Made by a program: the position numbers and the translations under genes. Below, one piece after another: positions 45,684 to 54,025 of a DNA stretch of 54,025 nucleotides; position 1 is the first letter of the stretch; every line of letters begins with the position of its first letter. The stretch is from Paenimyroides marinum (GTDB taxonomy: Bacteria > Bacteroidota > Bacteroidia > Flavobacteriales > Flavobacteriaceae): assembly GCF_900108395.1 (NCBI RefSeq), contig NZ_FNXE01000017.1, positions 1-54,025 on the forward strand, written 5' to 3'. The notes under the pieces are model-generated. The model was not told where the DNA came from. It was given only the letters and a program-made list of their open reading frames with translations, and did no database searches.

Positions 45684-46082
45684 ATGAATAAAGAAATTAT
45701 AAAAACCGAAATACAATACAAAGCTGTTCGCAGTTCGGGTGCCGGCGGACAAAATGTGAACAAAGTTGCTACCAAAGTGCAGATTCAGTTTTTTGTAGAA
45801 CAAAGCAATGGTTTAACTGCTGATGAAAAAGCAACATTGACCACAAAATTAGCCAACCGCATTACCAAAGACGGTTTTATTATGGTTGAGTGTAGTGAAA
45901 CCCGCAGTCAGCTTAAAAATAAAGAACTGTGTACCCAACGCTTGTTTCTGTTGTTAGAAAATGCGTTGAAGAAAGACAAAAAACGTATTGCTACTAAAAT
46001 ACCAAAAGCGGTAATTAAAAAACGTTTGGAAGACAAACAGAAAAACGCAGAGAAAAAAGAAAATAGAAAATTTAGGTTTTAA
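45684..46082 (+). CDS. arfB: Alternative ribosome-rescue factor ArfB (release-factor-like peptidyl-tRNA hydrolase)
   Basis: A 132-residue protein with the release-factor GGQ domain but no codon-recognition domains: RSSGAGGQNVNKVATKVQIQ with Gly21-Gly22-Gln23, which hydrolyses peptidyl-tRNA on stalled ribosomes. The C-terminus is a strongly basic tail (about 95-132, rich in Lys and Arg), as in ArfB/YaeJ, where it enters the empty mRNA channel. Length is close to E. coli ArfB (140). Confidence 0.92.
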   Translation: MNKEIIKTEIQYKAVRSSGAGGQNVNKVATKVQIQFFVEQSNGLTADEKATLTTKLANRITKDGFIMVECSETRSQLKNKELCTQRLFLLLENALKKDKKRIATKIPKAVIKKRLEDKQKNAEKKENRKFRF

Positions 46083-46100
46083 ATCATATTTATTTAAAAA

Positions 46101-46625
46101 GTGAAACAATTATATTTATTTGTCATATTCTGTTTGTTTATTCATAACATCCAGGCACAAGAATTAAAAGCTACTATGATTTCACAAGATGAAGTAGAAT
46201 TAGAAATAAGTAATCCTGAACAATTATTGTTCTTTATTCCTTACACAGAAAAAATTTATTATTCAATAGGAAATTATGGGTTAATGTTTAGTATATATGA
46301 AGGAGACAAAATATCAGAAGAATGCAGTGGTATAATAGAATGCATTTACTATGGCCCTTTTTGGATTAGAGAAAAAATTGAAAGATTTGGAAGCGGTTAT
46401 TTTTCGCGTGAAAAAATCATAAAACGAAAATATAAGTTGGATTTTAATTCATGTGAATTTGAAGTTTTAAAAAAGAAAAATATTTCTATTCAATTCACTT
46501 TAAATCAATATGATCTACACAAAATACGTTTATTTAAAAAGGAACTTAAATCATATTATAAACAAGGTGTAATATTTGACGGAGAATTAACCAGTAATAA
46601 AATTACGATAGGCACATCTGATTAA
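46101..46625 (+). CDS. Secreted protein of unknown function (GTG start)
   Basis: A 174-residue protein 18 nt after arfB. The start is GTG at 46101; there is no upstream ATG, and the GTG gives a complete signal peptide (KQLYLFVIFCLFIHNIQAQ). The mature part is rich in Ile, Lys, Glu and Tyr, with four cysteines that could form disulfides (SEECSGIIEC, FNSCEF). I do not recognise the family. Its codon use is more AT-rich than its neighbours, which may mean a recently acquired or fast-evolving gene. Confidence 0.65.
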   Translation: MKQLYLFVIFCLFIHNIQAQELKATMISQDEVELEISNPEQLLFFIPYTEKIYYSIGNYGLMFSIYEGDKISEECSGIIECIYYGPFWIREKIERFGSGYFSREKIIKRKYKLDFNSCEFEVLKKKNISIQFTLNQYDLHKIRLFKKELKSYYKQGVIFDGELTSNKITIGTSD

Positions 46626-46660
46626 TTCTTGACAAAACAGTGTCTTTAGAATTTTTTGCT

Positions 46661-46690
46661 AAAACAATCGGGCAATTGCCCGACTGTTTA
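46661..46690. terminator. Terminator at the end of the zinc-peptidase gene
   Basis: AAACAATCGGGCAATTGCCCGACTGTTT, split as AAACAATCGGGCAA and TTGCCCGACTGTTT, is an almost perfect palindrome with one mismatch. The peptidase stop codon touches its edge. It can also serve the convergent gene ending at 46625. Confidence 0.7.
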
Positions 46691-47362
46691 TTCTCTTCTC
46701 CCCATGTAAATCATAAGGTAATAAAATAAGGTTCCGATAGACGATAAAGCAGCAACCAAATACGTACGGGCGGCCCATTTTAAAGAATCTTTCGCTCCGT
46801 ATAATTCTTCTTGGGTTACCATATTTTTTACCCGCAACCATTTTAAAGCACGGTTACTTGCATCGTACTCAACCGGCAATGTAATAACCGAAAACAGTGT
46901 GGTTACAGCAAACAATACGATTCCTATCAATAATAATTGCGGAAAAGTATTAAGTAATAAAATTCCGCCTATTAAAGCAATTGAGATAAAACGTGAGGCA
47001 ATGTTTACCACCGGCACCAATTTAGAACGCATGGTCAGCCAGCTGTAAGCCGTAGCATGTTGTACGGCGTGACCCACCTCGTGAGCAGCAACGGCAGCTG
47101 CAGCAGCATTACGTTGGTTATAAACAGCCTCGCTTAAATTTACTGTTTTATCGGCGGGGTTGTAATGATCGGTTAATCTGCCAGGCGTAGAAATTACTTT
47201 TACATCGTAAATACCGTGATCGTGTAACATTTTTGTAGCTATTTCAGCCCCACTCATTCCGTTTCTTAAATGAACCTTAGAGTATTTTTCAAACTTATTT
47301 TTTAATTGCAGCCCTACCAACCAACTGGCTAGGGCAATGATTCCCATTAATAATAATCCCAT
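46688..47362 (-). CDS. Zinc metallopeptidase (YugP family)
   Basis: A 224-residue membrane protein. An N-terminal helix (LLLMGIIALASWLVGLQL) is followed by a domain carrying the zinc motif AAHEVGHAVQHA (His94, Glu95, His98), then two or three hydrophobic segments (about 110-165 and 198-218). NGMSGAEIATKMLHDHGIYD and DHYNPADKTVNLSEAVYNQR are typical of the family, whose substrates are unknown. Length matches the family (about 225). It lies downstream of infB on the same strand, with a weak hairpin upstream. Confidence 0.92.
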   Translation of the reverse strand: MGLLLMGIIALASWLVGLQLKNKFEKYSKVHLRNGMSGAEIATKMLHDHGIYDVKVISTPGRLTDHYNPADKTVNLSEAVYNQRNAAAAAVAAHEVGHAVQHATAYSWLTMRSKLVPVVNIASRFISIALIGGILLLNTFPQLLLIGIVLFAVTTLFSVITLPVEYDASNRALKWLRVKNMVTQEELYGAKDSLKWAARTYLVAALSSIGTLFYYLMIYMGRRE

Positions 47363-47443
47363 AATTTTATAGTGTATGTGTTTTTATAGTTCAATCAAAA
47401 TCTAAGCCAAATCTGATTGTGGGAGAAAATATGCCAAAATGAC

Positions 47444-47469
47444 AAAGGAGCCCATTTAGGACTCCTTTA
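47444..47469 (-). terminator. Weak hairpin after infB
   Basis: AAAGGAG and CTCCTTT pair, extended by two imperfect pairs, 19 nt after the infB stop codon. The following T content on the minus strand is modest, so termination may be partial. Confidence 0.45.
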
Positions 47470-47487
47470 ATCTATCTGTATAAAAAA

Positions 47488-50415
47488 CTATTTCAATGTT
47501 TTCTTCACTTCAACTTCCTGGAATGCCTCAATAAGGTCGTATTCCTTAATATCGTTGTAGTTTTTAATCTGGATACCGCAATCGTAACCTTTTGACACTT
47601 CTTTTACATCATCTTTAAAACGTTTTAAAGCATCTAATACACCGGTATAAATCACCACTCCTTCGCGGATTAAGCGGATTCTTGAGTTACGGTAGATTTT
47701 ACCATCGGTAACCATACATCCGGCAATGGTACCCACTTTTGATATTTTAAATGTTTGACGGATTTCAGCCGTACCGGTAATTTCTTCTTTCAGTTCCGGA
47801 GACAACATTCCTTCCATCGCATCTTTAATATCATCGATCGCATCATAGATGATGGAGTATGTTTTGATGTCGATTTCTTCTTTATCAGCAATCGATTTCG
47901 CGTTACCCATAGGTCTAACGTTGAATCCAATAATGATCGCATCTGAAGCCGACGCCAACAATACATCTGATTCGGTAATTGCTCCTACTCCTTTATGGAT
48001 GATATTGATTTGAATTTCATCTGTTGATAATTTAGAGAACGAGTCAGACAATGCCTCTACAGAACCGTCTACGTCTCCTTTTAAAATGATGTTCAACTCT
48101 TTAAATTCACCCAAAGCAATACGGCGGCCAATTTCTGCCAATGTAATATGACGCTGTGCACGAACAGATTGCTCACGGATTAACTGGGTACGTTTTGCTG
48201 CAATGGCTTTTGCTTCGCGCTCATCTTCAAACACGCTGAACTTATCACCTGCTGTTGGTGCACCATCTAATCCCAGGATAGAGATTGGACGTGACGGACC
48301 AGCTTCTTTAACTGATTTACCACGTTCATCATGCATTGCTTTAACTTTTCCGTGGTTTTTACCTGCTAAAACATAATCTCCGATTTTCAATGTACCGCTT
48401 TGAACTAAAATGGTAGATACATATCCGCGACCTTTATCTAAAAAGGCTTCTACAACTGTTCCTGTTGCCAGTTTGTTAGGATTTGCTTTTAATTCTAACA
48501 TTTCTGCTTCAAGCAATACTTTTTCTAATAATTCTGGTACGCCCTGACCAAATTTTGCAGAAATATCTTGTGACTGATAAGCCCCTCCCCATTCTTCAAC
48601 AAGGAAATTCATTGCCGCTAATTTCTCTTTAATTTTTTCAGGATTCGCTGTTGGCTTATCAACTTTGTTAATGGCAAAGATGATTGGAACCCCGGCTGCC
48701 TGTGCGTGCGAAATTGCTTCTTTTGTTTGCGGCATAATATCGTCATCGGCAGCTACTACAATAATGGCAATATCGGTAACTTGTGCCCCGCGAGCACGCA
48801 TTGCCGTAAACGCCTCGTGCCCCGGTGTATCTAAAAACGTAATTTTTTGTCCGTTTTCCAGTGTTACTCCGTATGCCCCGATATGCTGCGTAATACCTCC
48901 TGATTCACCTGCAATTACGTTTGCTTTACGAATGTAATCTAATAACGATGTTTTACCGTGGTCAACGTGCCCCATAACAGTAACAATTGGTGCACGGTTT
49001 TGTAAATCTTCAGGAGCGTCAACTTCTTCTACAATAGCTTCTTCAATGTCTGCTGTGGTAAATTGTACTTCATAACCAAATTCATCTGCAACAATGGTTA
49101 ATGTTTCAGCATCTAAACGCTGGTTCATGGTAACCATAATTCCCAATGACATACATGTTCCGATTACTTGTGTAATTGGCACATTCATCATGGTAGCTAC
49201 TTCGCCAACTGTTACGAATTCGGTAACTTTTAATATTTTTAAATCATCGTCTGCACGTGCTTCTTCTTCTTTTTTACGGTGTAATTCACGTTTATCTTTA
49301 CGATATTTAGCAGCTTTTGATTTGTTTTGTTTTCCTTGTAAACGCTCTAAGGTTTCTTTGATTTGGTTTTTTACTTCCTCATCAGTTGGCTCAACTTTTA
49401 CAACCGGTTGCTTTTTGTTTCCAAATTTATTACCCGCATTACGGTTTCCAAAATTGGAATTTCCACCACGATTTCCTCCTTGTCCCTGACGGTTTTGTCC
49501 GTTTCCTTGTTGAGGCTTATTTGCAGCACCCCCTTGTTGGTTTTGCCCTGCCGGATTTGGCTTCTCTATGCGTTTACGCTTATTTTTATTATTTGCAGCG
49601 TTGTTACCCGGTTTGTTATTATCTTTTTTAGGATCTTCTTTTTTCTTTTTAGGTTTGTTGAATTGAGACAAATCAATTTTTTGCCCTGTAAAAGTAGCTC
49701 CTGAAAGTTTTTGATATTGGGTTTTGATGACCTCAGGTTCTGCATTTGCATCTGTTGAAGGATCGTTGTTTTTTGTTGTTTCTTCTGATTTTTCATCAGA
49801 TTTCTTAGCAACATTTTTTTCTTCAACCGCTTCTTTCGGTGTTTCCTTTGGTGCTTCTTTGACTTCAGGCTTTGGTTTCTTTTCTGTTTTTTCTGCTTTT
49901 ACAGCAGTCTTTTCAGTTTCCTCTGCCTTGTTTTTGGCTGTGTTTACAGGTGTCTTTTTGTCTTCTGAAGTAGTTTTAGAATCAACAACAGTTTCTTTTT
50001 TGGATGGACTTTCCAAATCTATTTTTCCAACTGTTTTTATAGATGTTACATTAGCCGCTTTAGCTTTTATAACTTCACGTTCGCGTTTTTCTTCCTCTTC
50101 TTTTTTGCGTTTTTCCTCTTCACGCTTACGTTTCTCTTCTTCTTCTTTTCTACGCTTTTCTTCCTGTTCGCGTTCTATGCGTAACTCTTCTTTTTCTTTT
50201 TTCTTCTCTTCACTCACTTCTTTCGAAGCTTCTTTCTTCCCTTTATCAGCCGAAAACTGCTTGTCCAAAGCAGCATACTCGTCGTCGGAAATTTTTGCGT
50301 TTGGAGAGGCTTCTATTTCAAACCCCTTCGTTTTCAAAAATTCCACGGCTCTATCGAGAGAAATATTTAATTCTCTTAAAACTTTGTTTATTCTTATTAC
50401 TCTTTTATCAGACAT
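47488..50415 (-). CDS. infB: Translation initiation factor IF-2
   Basis: A 975-residue GTPase that places initiator tRNA on the 30S subunit. The first 50 residues form an IF2 N-terminal domain ([20 protein letters not shown]). Then come a Lys/Glu/Arg coiled coil (about 55-115), a Lys/Thr/Glu-rich linker and a Gly/Asn/Gln-rich stretch (about 265-345). The conserved IF2_N2 segment precedes the G domain, with GHVDHGKTS (near 480), DTPGHEAF (near 530) and NKVDKP (near 583), and domains II-IV complete the protein. Its length reflects the low-complexity N-terminus usual in Bacteroidetes. It is 50 nt after nusA; AAAGGA precedes the start. Confidence 0.97.
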   Translation of the reverse strand: MSDKRVIRINKVLRELNISLDRAVEFLKTKGFEIEASPNAKISDDEYAALDKQFSADKGKKEASKEVSEEKKKEKEELRIEREQEEKRRKEEEEKRKREEEKRKKEEEEKREREVIKAKAANVTSIKTVGKIDLESPSKKETVVDSKTTSEDKKTPVNTAKNKAEETEKTAVKAEKTEKKPKPEVKEAPKETPKEAVEEKNVAKKSDEKSEETTKNNDPSTDANAEPEVIKTQYQKLSGATFTGQKIDLSQFNKPKKKKEDPKKDNNKPGNNAANNKNKRKRIEKPNPAGQNQQGGAANKPQQGNGQNRQGQGGNRGGNSNFGNRNAGNKFGNKKQPVVKVEPTDEEVKNQIKETLERLQGKQNKSKAAKYRKDKRELHRKKEEEARADDDLKILKVTEFVTVGEVATMMNVPITQVIGTCMSLGIMVTMNQRLDAETLTIVADEFGYEVQFTTADIEEAIVEEVDAPEDLQNRAPIVTVMGHVDHGKTSLLDYIRKANVIAGESGGITQHIGAYGVTLENGQKITFLDTPGHEAFTAMRARGAQVTDIAIIVVAADDDIMPQTKEAISHAQAAGVPIIFAINKVDKPTANPEKIKEKLAAMNFLVEEWGGAYQSQDISAKFGQGVPELLEKVLLEAEMLELKANPNKLATGTVVEAFLDKGRGYVSTILVQSGTLKIGDYVLAGKNHGKVKAMHDERGKSVKEAGPSRPISILGLDGAPTAGDKFSVFEDEREAKAIAAKRTQLIREQSVRAQRHITLAEIGRRIALGEFKELNIILKGDVDGSVEALSDSFSKLSTDEIQINIIHKGVGAITESDVLLASASDAIIIGFNVRPMGNAKSIADKEEIDIKTYSIIYDAIDDIKDAMEGMLSPELKEEITGTAEIRQTFKISKVGTIAGCMVTDGKIYRNSRIRLIREGVVIYTGVLDALKRFKDDVKEVSKGYDCGIQIKNYNDIKEYDLIEAFQEVEVKKTLK

Positions 50416-50465
50416 ACGATCCTTTTAGTATATTTTTTGTGCGTTGTGTTGTTTGTTGTGTTTAG

Positions 50466-51710
50466 TTAGTCTTCAAATTCTGCATTTAAAATGTTTAAAA
50501 CATTTTCAACTGTTTCTTCTTCTAAATCGGTTCTTCGTACCAATTCTTCTACACCGTGTTTTAATACGCTTTTTGCGGTATCTAAACCAATTTTTATGAA
50601 TTCATCGATTACCCAGGCATCAATTTCATCAGAAAACTCGCGTAATTCTACATCGTCTTCTTCTAAAACCTGTGTTCCTTCTCTAATAACATCAATTTCG
50701 TAACCTGTTAACAAGCTTGCCAATTTAATGTTTTGTCCGCCTTTACCAATTGCTTTTGAAACTTCGTTGATGTCTAACAACACGTTTGCACATTTAGCTT
50801 CTTCGTTGATTGATATATTGTTAATTCGCGCCGGACTTAGAGCACGCTGAATGTATAATTCTGCATTGTTTGTGTAGCTGATTACATCGATGTTTTCATT
50901 TCCTAATTCGCGTACAATTCCGTGAATTCTTGACCCTTTAACACCAACACATGCTCCTACCGCATCAATATTTTCGTTGTAACTGTCAACAGCTACTTTT
51001 GCTTTTTCGCCCGGTATGCGCACCACTTTGTGAATGGTAATGATACCGTCTGCAATTTCGGGAATCTCTTGCTCAAATAATCTTTCAAGGAACAATTCTG
51101 AGGTTCTGCTCATAATAATCTGAGGCTTGTTTCCTTTTAATTCAACGCTTTCGATAATTCCTTTAACTGTTTCGCCTTTTTTGAAATAATCTGATGGGAT
51201 TTGTTTTTCTTTAGGCAAAATGATTTCTTTGTTGTTTTCGTCAATCAAAATTACAGCTTTTGGACGTACGTGGCTAACTTCTGCTGCATAAACTTCGTTT
51301 ACCATATCTTTAAACTGTTTGTAAAGATTGGTACTGTCGTGTTCCTGTATTTTTGTGATCAGGTTTTGACGCAATGCCAAAATAGCACGGCGACCTAACT
51401 GAAACAATTTTACTTCTTCAGAAACTTCTTCACCTACTTCAAAATCAGGTTCTATTTTCTGTGCGTCTTTTAAGGATATTTCTGAATTTTCATCTTCCAC
51501 TTCTCCGTCGTTTACAACGATTCTGTTTCTCCATATCTCCATATCTCCTTTATCAGGATTGATGATGATGTCGAAATTATCGTCTGACCCAAATCTTTTT
51601 TTCAGTGCATTTCTAAAAACATCTTCCAGAATTGCCATAAGGGTAACTCTGTCTATATGCTTAAAATCTTTAAATTCAGAGAACGAATCAATTAATGCAA
51701 TATTATCCAT
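50466..51710 (-). CDS. nusA: Transcription termination/antitermination factor NusA
   Basis: A 414-residue RNA-polymerase-binding protein. The N-terminal domain (about 1-135) begins ALIDSFSEFKDFKHIDRVTL. An S1 domain (about 138-205, KKGETVKGIIESVELKGNKP) and two KH domains follow (VGACVGVKGSRIHGIVRELG; VSKAIGKGGQNIKLASLLTG). The C-terminal 70 residues are acidic and contain one helix-hairpin-like segment (VEELVRRTDLEEETVENVLN). It lacks the long acidic repeats of E. coli NusA. It lies 17 nt after rimP and 50 nt before infB, in the conserved operon. Confidence 0.97.
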   Translation of the reverse strand: MDNIALIDSFSEFKDFKHIDRVTLMAILEDVFRNALKKRFGSDDNFDIIINPDKGDMEIWRNRIVVNDGEVEDENSEISLKDAQKIEPDFEVGEEVSEEVKLFQLGRRAILALRQNLITKIQEHDSTNLYKQFKDMVNEVYAAEVSHVRPKAVILIDENNKEIILPKEKQIPSDYFKKGETVKGIIESVELKGNKPQIIMSRTSELFLERLFEQEIPEIADGIITIHKVVRIPGEKAKVAVDSYNENIDAVGACVGVKGSRIHGIVRELGNENIDVISYTNNAELYIQRALSPARINNISINEEAKCANVLLDINEVSKAIGKGGQNIKLASLLTGYEIDVIREGTQVLEEDDVELREFSDEIDAWVIDEFIKIGLDTAKSVLKHGVEELVRRTDLEEETVENVLNILNAEFED

Positions 51711-51727
51711 GAAATTATCTGTATTAT

Positions 51728-52192
51728 TTAAAATGATATAACTACAACTGCTTTTTTGATGCTAATGTACGGAATTTCAACAGTTTTAACAACTGTTTCT
51801 TTGCCTTTGCCAATCTTTTTAGGTTCGCGGGCTTTCCATTCTAATTTTATTGCCTCATCGTCAGCATCGGTCAACTTGGCTTCTATTTTTTCGTTTTCGG
51901 TTGTTACTTCTAAGGTTCTACCGATATTTTTTTTATACTGACGTGGAAATTTTAAAGGTGCTGTAGCTCCTGCTGATGCTACTTCTAAAGAAAAGTCTTG
52001 TTCTTCGCGGTCTAAATTGTGCTCAATACTTCTGCTTACATCAATACAATCCTGCAAATTCACACCGTTATCTCCGTCAATCACCACAGAAATTTTATAA
52101 TCGGGCGAGATAGAGAAATCGATTAAAAAAAGTTCAGGATGTTCTGCTAATCCCTGCTCTAATAAATTTTTAACTTTAGTTTTAAAATCCAT
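51728..52192 (-). CDS. rimP: Ribosome maturation factor RimP
   Basis: A 154-residue factor needed for 30S subunit assembly. The start is taken at the ATG at 52192 ([15 protein letters not shown]); a longer frame begins at a TTG (52216) inside the loop of a leader hairpin and is unlikely. [20 protein letters not shown] followed by [20 protein letters not shown] matches the RimP N-terminal domain, including its conserved S-P/A-G turn region. A C-terminal SH3-like domain follows. First gene of rimP-nusA-infB. Confidence 0.93.
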   Translation of the reverse strand: MDFKTKVKNLLEQGLAEHPELFLIDFSISPDYKISVVIDGDNGVNLQDCIDVSRSIEHNLDREEQDFSLEVASAGATAPLKFPRQYKKNIGRTLEVTTENEKIEAKLTDADDEAIKLEWKAREPKKIGKGKETVVKTVEIPYISIKKAVVVISF

Positions 52193-52200
52193 CTTTTGTA

Positions 52201-52228
52201 TAAAAAGAGGGGACAATTACGTCCCCTC
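52201..52228 (-). promoter_or_regulatory. Terminator-like hairpin in the rimP-nusA-infB leader (attenuator candidate)
   Basis: On the minus strand GAGGGGAC and GTCCCCTC (8-nt perfect, GC-rich arms, six-base loop) form a hairpin followed directly by TTTTTATA, the form of an intrinsic terminator. It lies between the operon's promoter box (52258-52265) and the rimP ATG (52192). No gene ends here: the flanking genes are divergent. It is therefore placed to end transcription early or to hide the ribosome-binding region. Confidence 0.7.
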
Positions 52229-52257
52229 ATTATTTAGTTTAACATTAAATAACTTTG

Positions 52258-52265
52258 CAAATATA
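52258..52265 (-). promoter_or_regulatory. -7 box for rimP-nusA-infB
   Basis: The minus strand reads TATATTTG followed by C, matching TAnnTTTGC. The predicted leader to the rimP ATG is about 60 nt and contains the hairpin. Confidence 0.6.
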
Positions 52266-52367
52266 CAAATTTTATTTTAGTAATTGTTTTTTTTGGTTAT
52301 TATTCGATAATATGATATATTTATACATTTAACATAAACATTTACTAACCTAATAAATTTGAACAAT

Positions 52368-53192
52368 ATGAAAAAAATTTTAGTCCCAACCGATTTTTCT
52401 GAACAGGCTTCTGTTGCTTTGAAAGCTGCAGCCGGTATTGCACGAAAATCGAACGCTGAAATTATTTTGTTACATATAATTGACATGCCCCAGGAAACCA
52501 TGGATATGATTAAACCTGGTTATGATATTCCCGAAATAATGCTTTTTAAAGAAGGTGCTGAAGCCAAATTGACTCAAACTTCGATGTCTGAAGAATTAAG
52601 CGGTTTAAACGTTTCACAAATATTGATTTTAGGACGTACATTTCACGAAGTTATCAACGTTGCCAAAGCAAACAATATTGATTTAATTGTTATGGGATCA
52701 CATGGAGCTAGTGGTTTTAAAGAGTTTTTTATTGGTTCAAATACCGAAAAGGTTATCCGCACATCAGACATTCCTGTGTTGGCAATAAAAGGAAACAACA
52801 GCGAAATAAGCTTTAATAAAGTTGTTTTTGCAAATGATTTTACGGAAGAATCGGCAAAAGGATTTGAAAAAATTATCAATTTCTTAAAGTTGAACGGTGC
52901 TAATCCACATTTTTTAATGATTAACACACCTAATAATTTTAAACCTACGCACGTTGCCGAACAAATGGCACACGATTTTTTAAAGCAGTTTAATTTGGAT
53001 GCGTACGAATTTTCTATCTATAACGACTTAGACATTGAAAAGGGTATTTTAAATTTTGCCGACCGTATCAATGCCGATTTAATTGCTATGGGCACGCACG
53101 GCAGAAAAGGCTTTGCCCGACTGTTAAACGGCAGCATCAGTGAAGATTTAATGAACCATTCACCAAAATCTATTATTACGTTTAAGTTGTAA
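52368..53192 (+). CDS. Universal stress protein, tandem UspA domains
   Basis: A 274-residue cytosolic protein from the ATG at 52368 (MKKILVPTDFSEQA); a TTG 9 nt upstream opens a slightly longer frame and is rejected. It has two UspA domains. The first (about 1-143) has a full ATP-binding signature, GSHGASGFKEFFIGSNTEKV. The second (about 148-274) has GTHGRKGFARLLNGSISEDL. Such proteins accumulate in growth arrest and stress. A TAAATTTG box lies only 6 nt before the ATG; if used, the transcript would be nearly leaderless. A strong terminator follows. Confidence 0.92.
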   Translation: MKKILVPTDFSEQASVALKAAAGIARKSNAEIILLHIIDMPQETMDMIKPGYDIPEIMLFKEGAEAKLTQTSMSEELSGLNVSQILILGRTFHEVINVAKANNIDLIVMGSHGASGFKEFFIGSNTEKVIRTSDIPVLAIKGNNSEISFNKVVFANDFTEESAKGFEKIINFLKLNGANPHFLMINTPNNFKPTHVAEQMAHDFLKQFNLDAYEFSIYNDLDIEKGILNFADRINADLIAMGTHGRKGFARLLNGSISEDLMNHSPKSIITFKL

Positions 53193-53196
53193 TATA

Positions 53197-53224
53197 AAAA
53201 AAATCGCCTTTAAGGCGATTTTTT
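53197..53224. terminator. Bidirectional terminator after the Usp gene
   Basis: AAAATCGCCTT pairs with AAGGCGATTTT around a single T, flanked by A and T tracts, between converging genes. Confidence 0.9.
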
Positions 53225-53237
53225 GTTTTAATTTGTT

Positions 53238-54025
53238 TTACTTCTTCACCAGCTTTTTTACTGCTGTGCCTTCGTTGGTTTGTAAATGCAATAAATACGT
53301 ACCGCTTGCCAAGTTTTCTACGTTTAACTGTATTTCTGCTTGTTCATTAAAGTTTTGGGTATTGATTAACTTACCTGTAACATCATAAACCGCTGCCTGG
53401 TTTACCAACCTGTTTTCATTATTAGTAATGTTTACTACATTGGTAGCCTGGTTGGGGTATAAATTAAATTTTGCAGCCAACTGCTCATTGGTGCTTAATA
53501 TATACGAAGGCAACGTTTGCAATGCAGATAGCTTTATGTTATCAAGGTTAACAACAGATGATGAAGCAAGGTTAGCCATCATAAAATCTATGTTGTCAGG
53601 TATTCTGTTATGTGAAATTTTAGCTGTTACCTGAAGGTTTAATGTGGGTATGTAAAAATAAACATCATTGGTATTGTAATCTATAAACATTTCTGCTTTA
53701 ATCCATGTATTGTATGGAAAAGGAGTTGTGTTATAATTTTTTAAAACAATATTTTTAATAGATGTGGAGTCCCAATAATTAGCTCCTATACGATTTAAGT
53801 TTGATTGAAAAGTAATATTTATTAAATTGGGACCCAGGCTTGTAATACTACCATGTACATTAAAAACATCCGTTCCATAAAATTCATATTCAAACTTTAA
53901 AATATTATTACCTGCTATTCGGTTATTCCATAAAACATCTATAATACCATTATCTTGCCGGAAACTAACTCCATTAATAGAAGTTACATTGGATATGGTT
54001 GCAACATTACCTTTACCTGTTTCAG
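53238..54025 (-). CDS. T9SS-exported protein with type A sorting domain (5' end outside window)
   Basis: An open minus-strand frame runs from the right edge to the stop at 53238 with no internal stop, giving 262 residues of the C-terminal part; the start is outside the window. The last 80 residues are a Por secretion-tail (type A) domain: FNLYPNQATNVVNI, AAVYDVTGKLINTQNF, VENLASGTYLLHLQ and the final VKKLVKK. This domain directs export through the T9SS encoded by gldKLMN and related genes. The part before it (LKFEYEFYGTDVFNVHG, YNTTPFPYNTWIKAEMFIDY) looks like a jelly-roll, concanavalin-like domain. The catalytic or binding part, if any, is not visible. Confidence 0.85.
   Translation of the reverse strand, partial: ETGKGNVATISNVTSINGVSFRQDNGIIDVLWNNRIAGNNILKFEYEFYGTDVFNVHGSITSLGPNLINITFQSNLNRIGANYWDSTSIKNIVLKNYNTTPFPYNTWIKAEMFIDYNTNDVYFYIPTLNLQVTAKISHNRIPDNIDFMMANLASSSVVNLDNIKLSALQTLPSYILSTNEQLAAKFNLYPNQATNVVNITNNENRLVNQAAVYDVTGKLINTQNFNEQAEIQLNVENLASGTYLLHLQTNEGTAVKKLVKK

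Noticed and set aside
49724..50428. 234-residue Ser/Phe-rich open frame opposite the N-terminus of infB
   Set aside because: It is the complement of the Lys/Glu/Thr low-complexity region of IF-2, which lacks stops on the other strand by composition. It has no recognisable domain or promoter.

Overview
The window is about 54 kb of low-GC, gene-dense chromosome from a member of the Bacteroidetes, most likely family Flavobacteriaceae (Flavobacterium/Myroides type). The evidence is the gldKLMN gliding/type IX secretion (T9SS) operon, a C-terminal T9SS sorting domain on a secreted protein at the right edge, a 287-residue primary sigma factor without region 1.1, many promoters of the Bacteroidetes form TAnnTTTG, and flavobacterial gene order (miaB - sigma-54 activator - lptE - secG - groES - groEL; rpsO - pnp - rpoD; rimP - nusA - infB). 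The genus cannot be fixed from the sequence alone.

Layout. 1-323: 5' end of an IS1182-type insertion sequence cut by the window edge, abutting a dus gene (329-1327). 1384-10396: mostly single-gene units (DinB-fold protein, pirin, secreted unknown, lepA, YceI, a DUF6891-like protein, MFS exporter, small lipoprotein, BrnQ-type carrier). 10665-15452: aspS, then an ABC-F ATPase and a flavoprotein oxidase on the other strand. 15597-24130: gldN, gldM, gldL, gldK, an arginase-fold protein with a degraded metal site, and topA, all on the minus strand. 24193-25688: a WYL-domain regulator paired with a SLOG-like nucleotide-binding protein. 25819-32659: miaB, sigma-54 activator, lptE, TPR-like unknown, secG, groES, groEL. 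32725-35886: a probable metal (copper?) operon of HYC_CC_PP protein, TonB-dependent receptor and periplasmic HMA protein. 35934-43474: GAF protein, rpsO, pnp, rpoD, and an ECF sigma factor with an overlapping membrane protein, plus two secreted proteins with a carboxypeptidase-regulatory-like domain. 43520-47362: ahcY, a phosphopantetheinyl transferase, arfB, a secreted unknown and a zinc peptidase. 47488-52192: infB, nusA, rimP. 52368-54025: a tandem universal stress protein and a partial T9SS-exported protein.

Most of the content is housekeeping. No tRNA, rRNA, CRISPR array or prophage was seen, and no gene-free stretch exceeds 300 bases (the largest, 10397-10664, holds two promoters). I did not find an obviously new multi-gene system. 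The most worthwhile signals are an intrinsic-terminator-like hairpin inside the short leader of rimP-nusA-infB, the degenerate arginase-fold protein between gldK and topA, the SLOG/WYL pair, a sigma-54-type promoter in front of a probably surface-exposed lipoprotein, terminators whose T-tracts run into the next gene's promoter box, and a shared CA-rich spacer before pnp and infB. Several starts were moved from the longest reading frame to an internal ATG because the upstream codons fall in promoters, hairpins or repeats.
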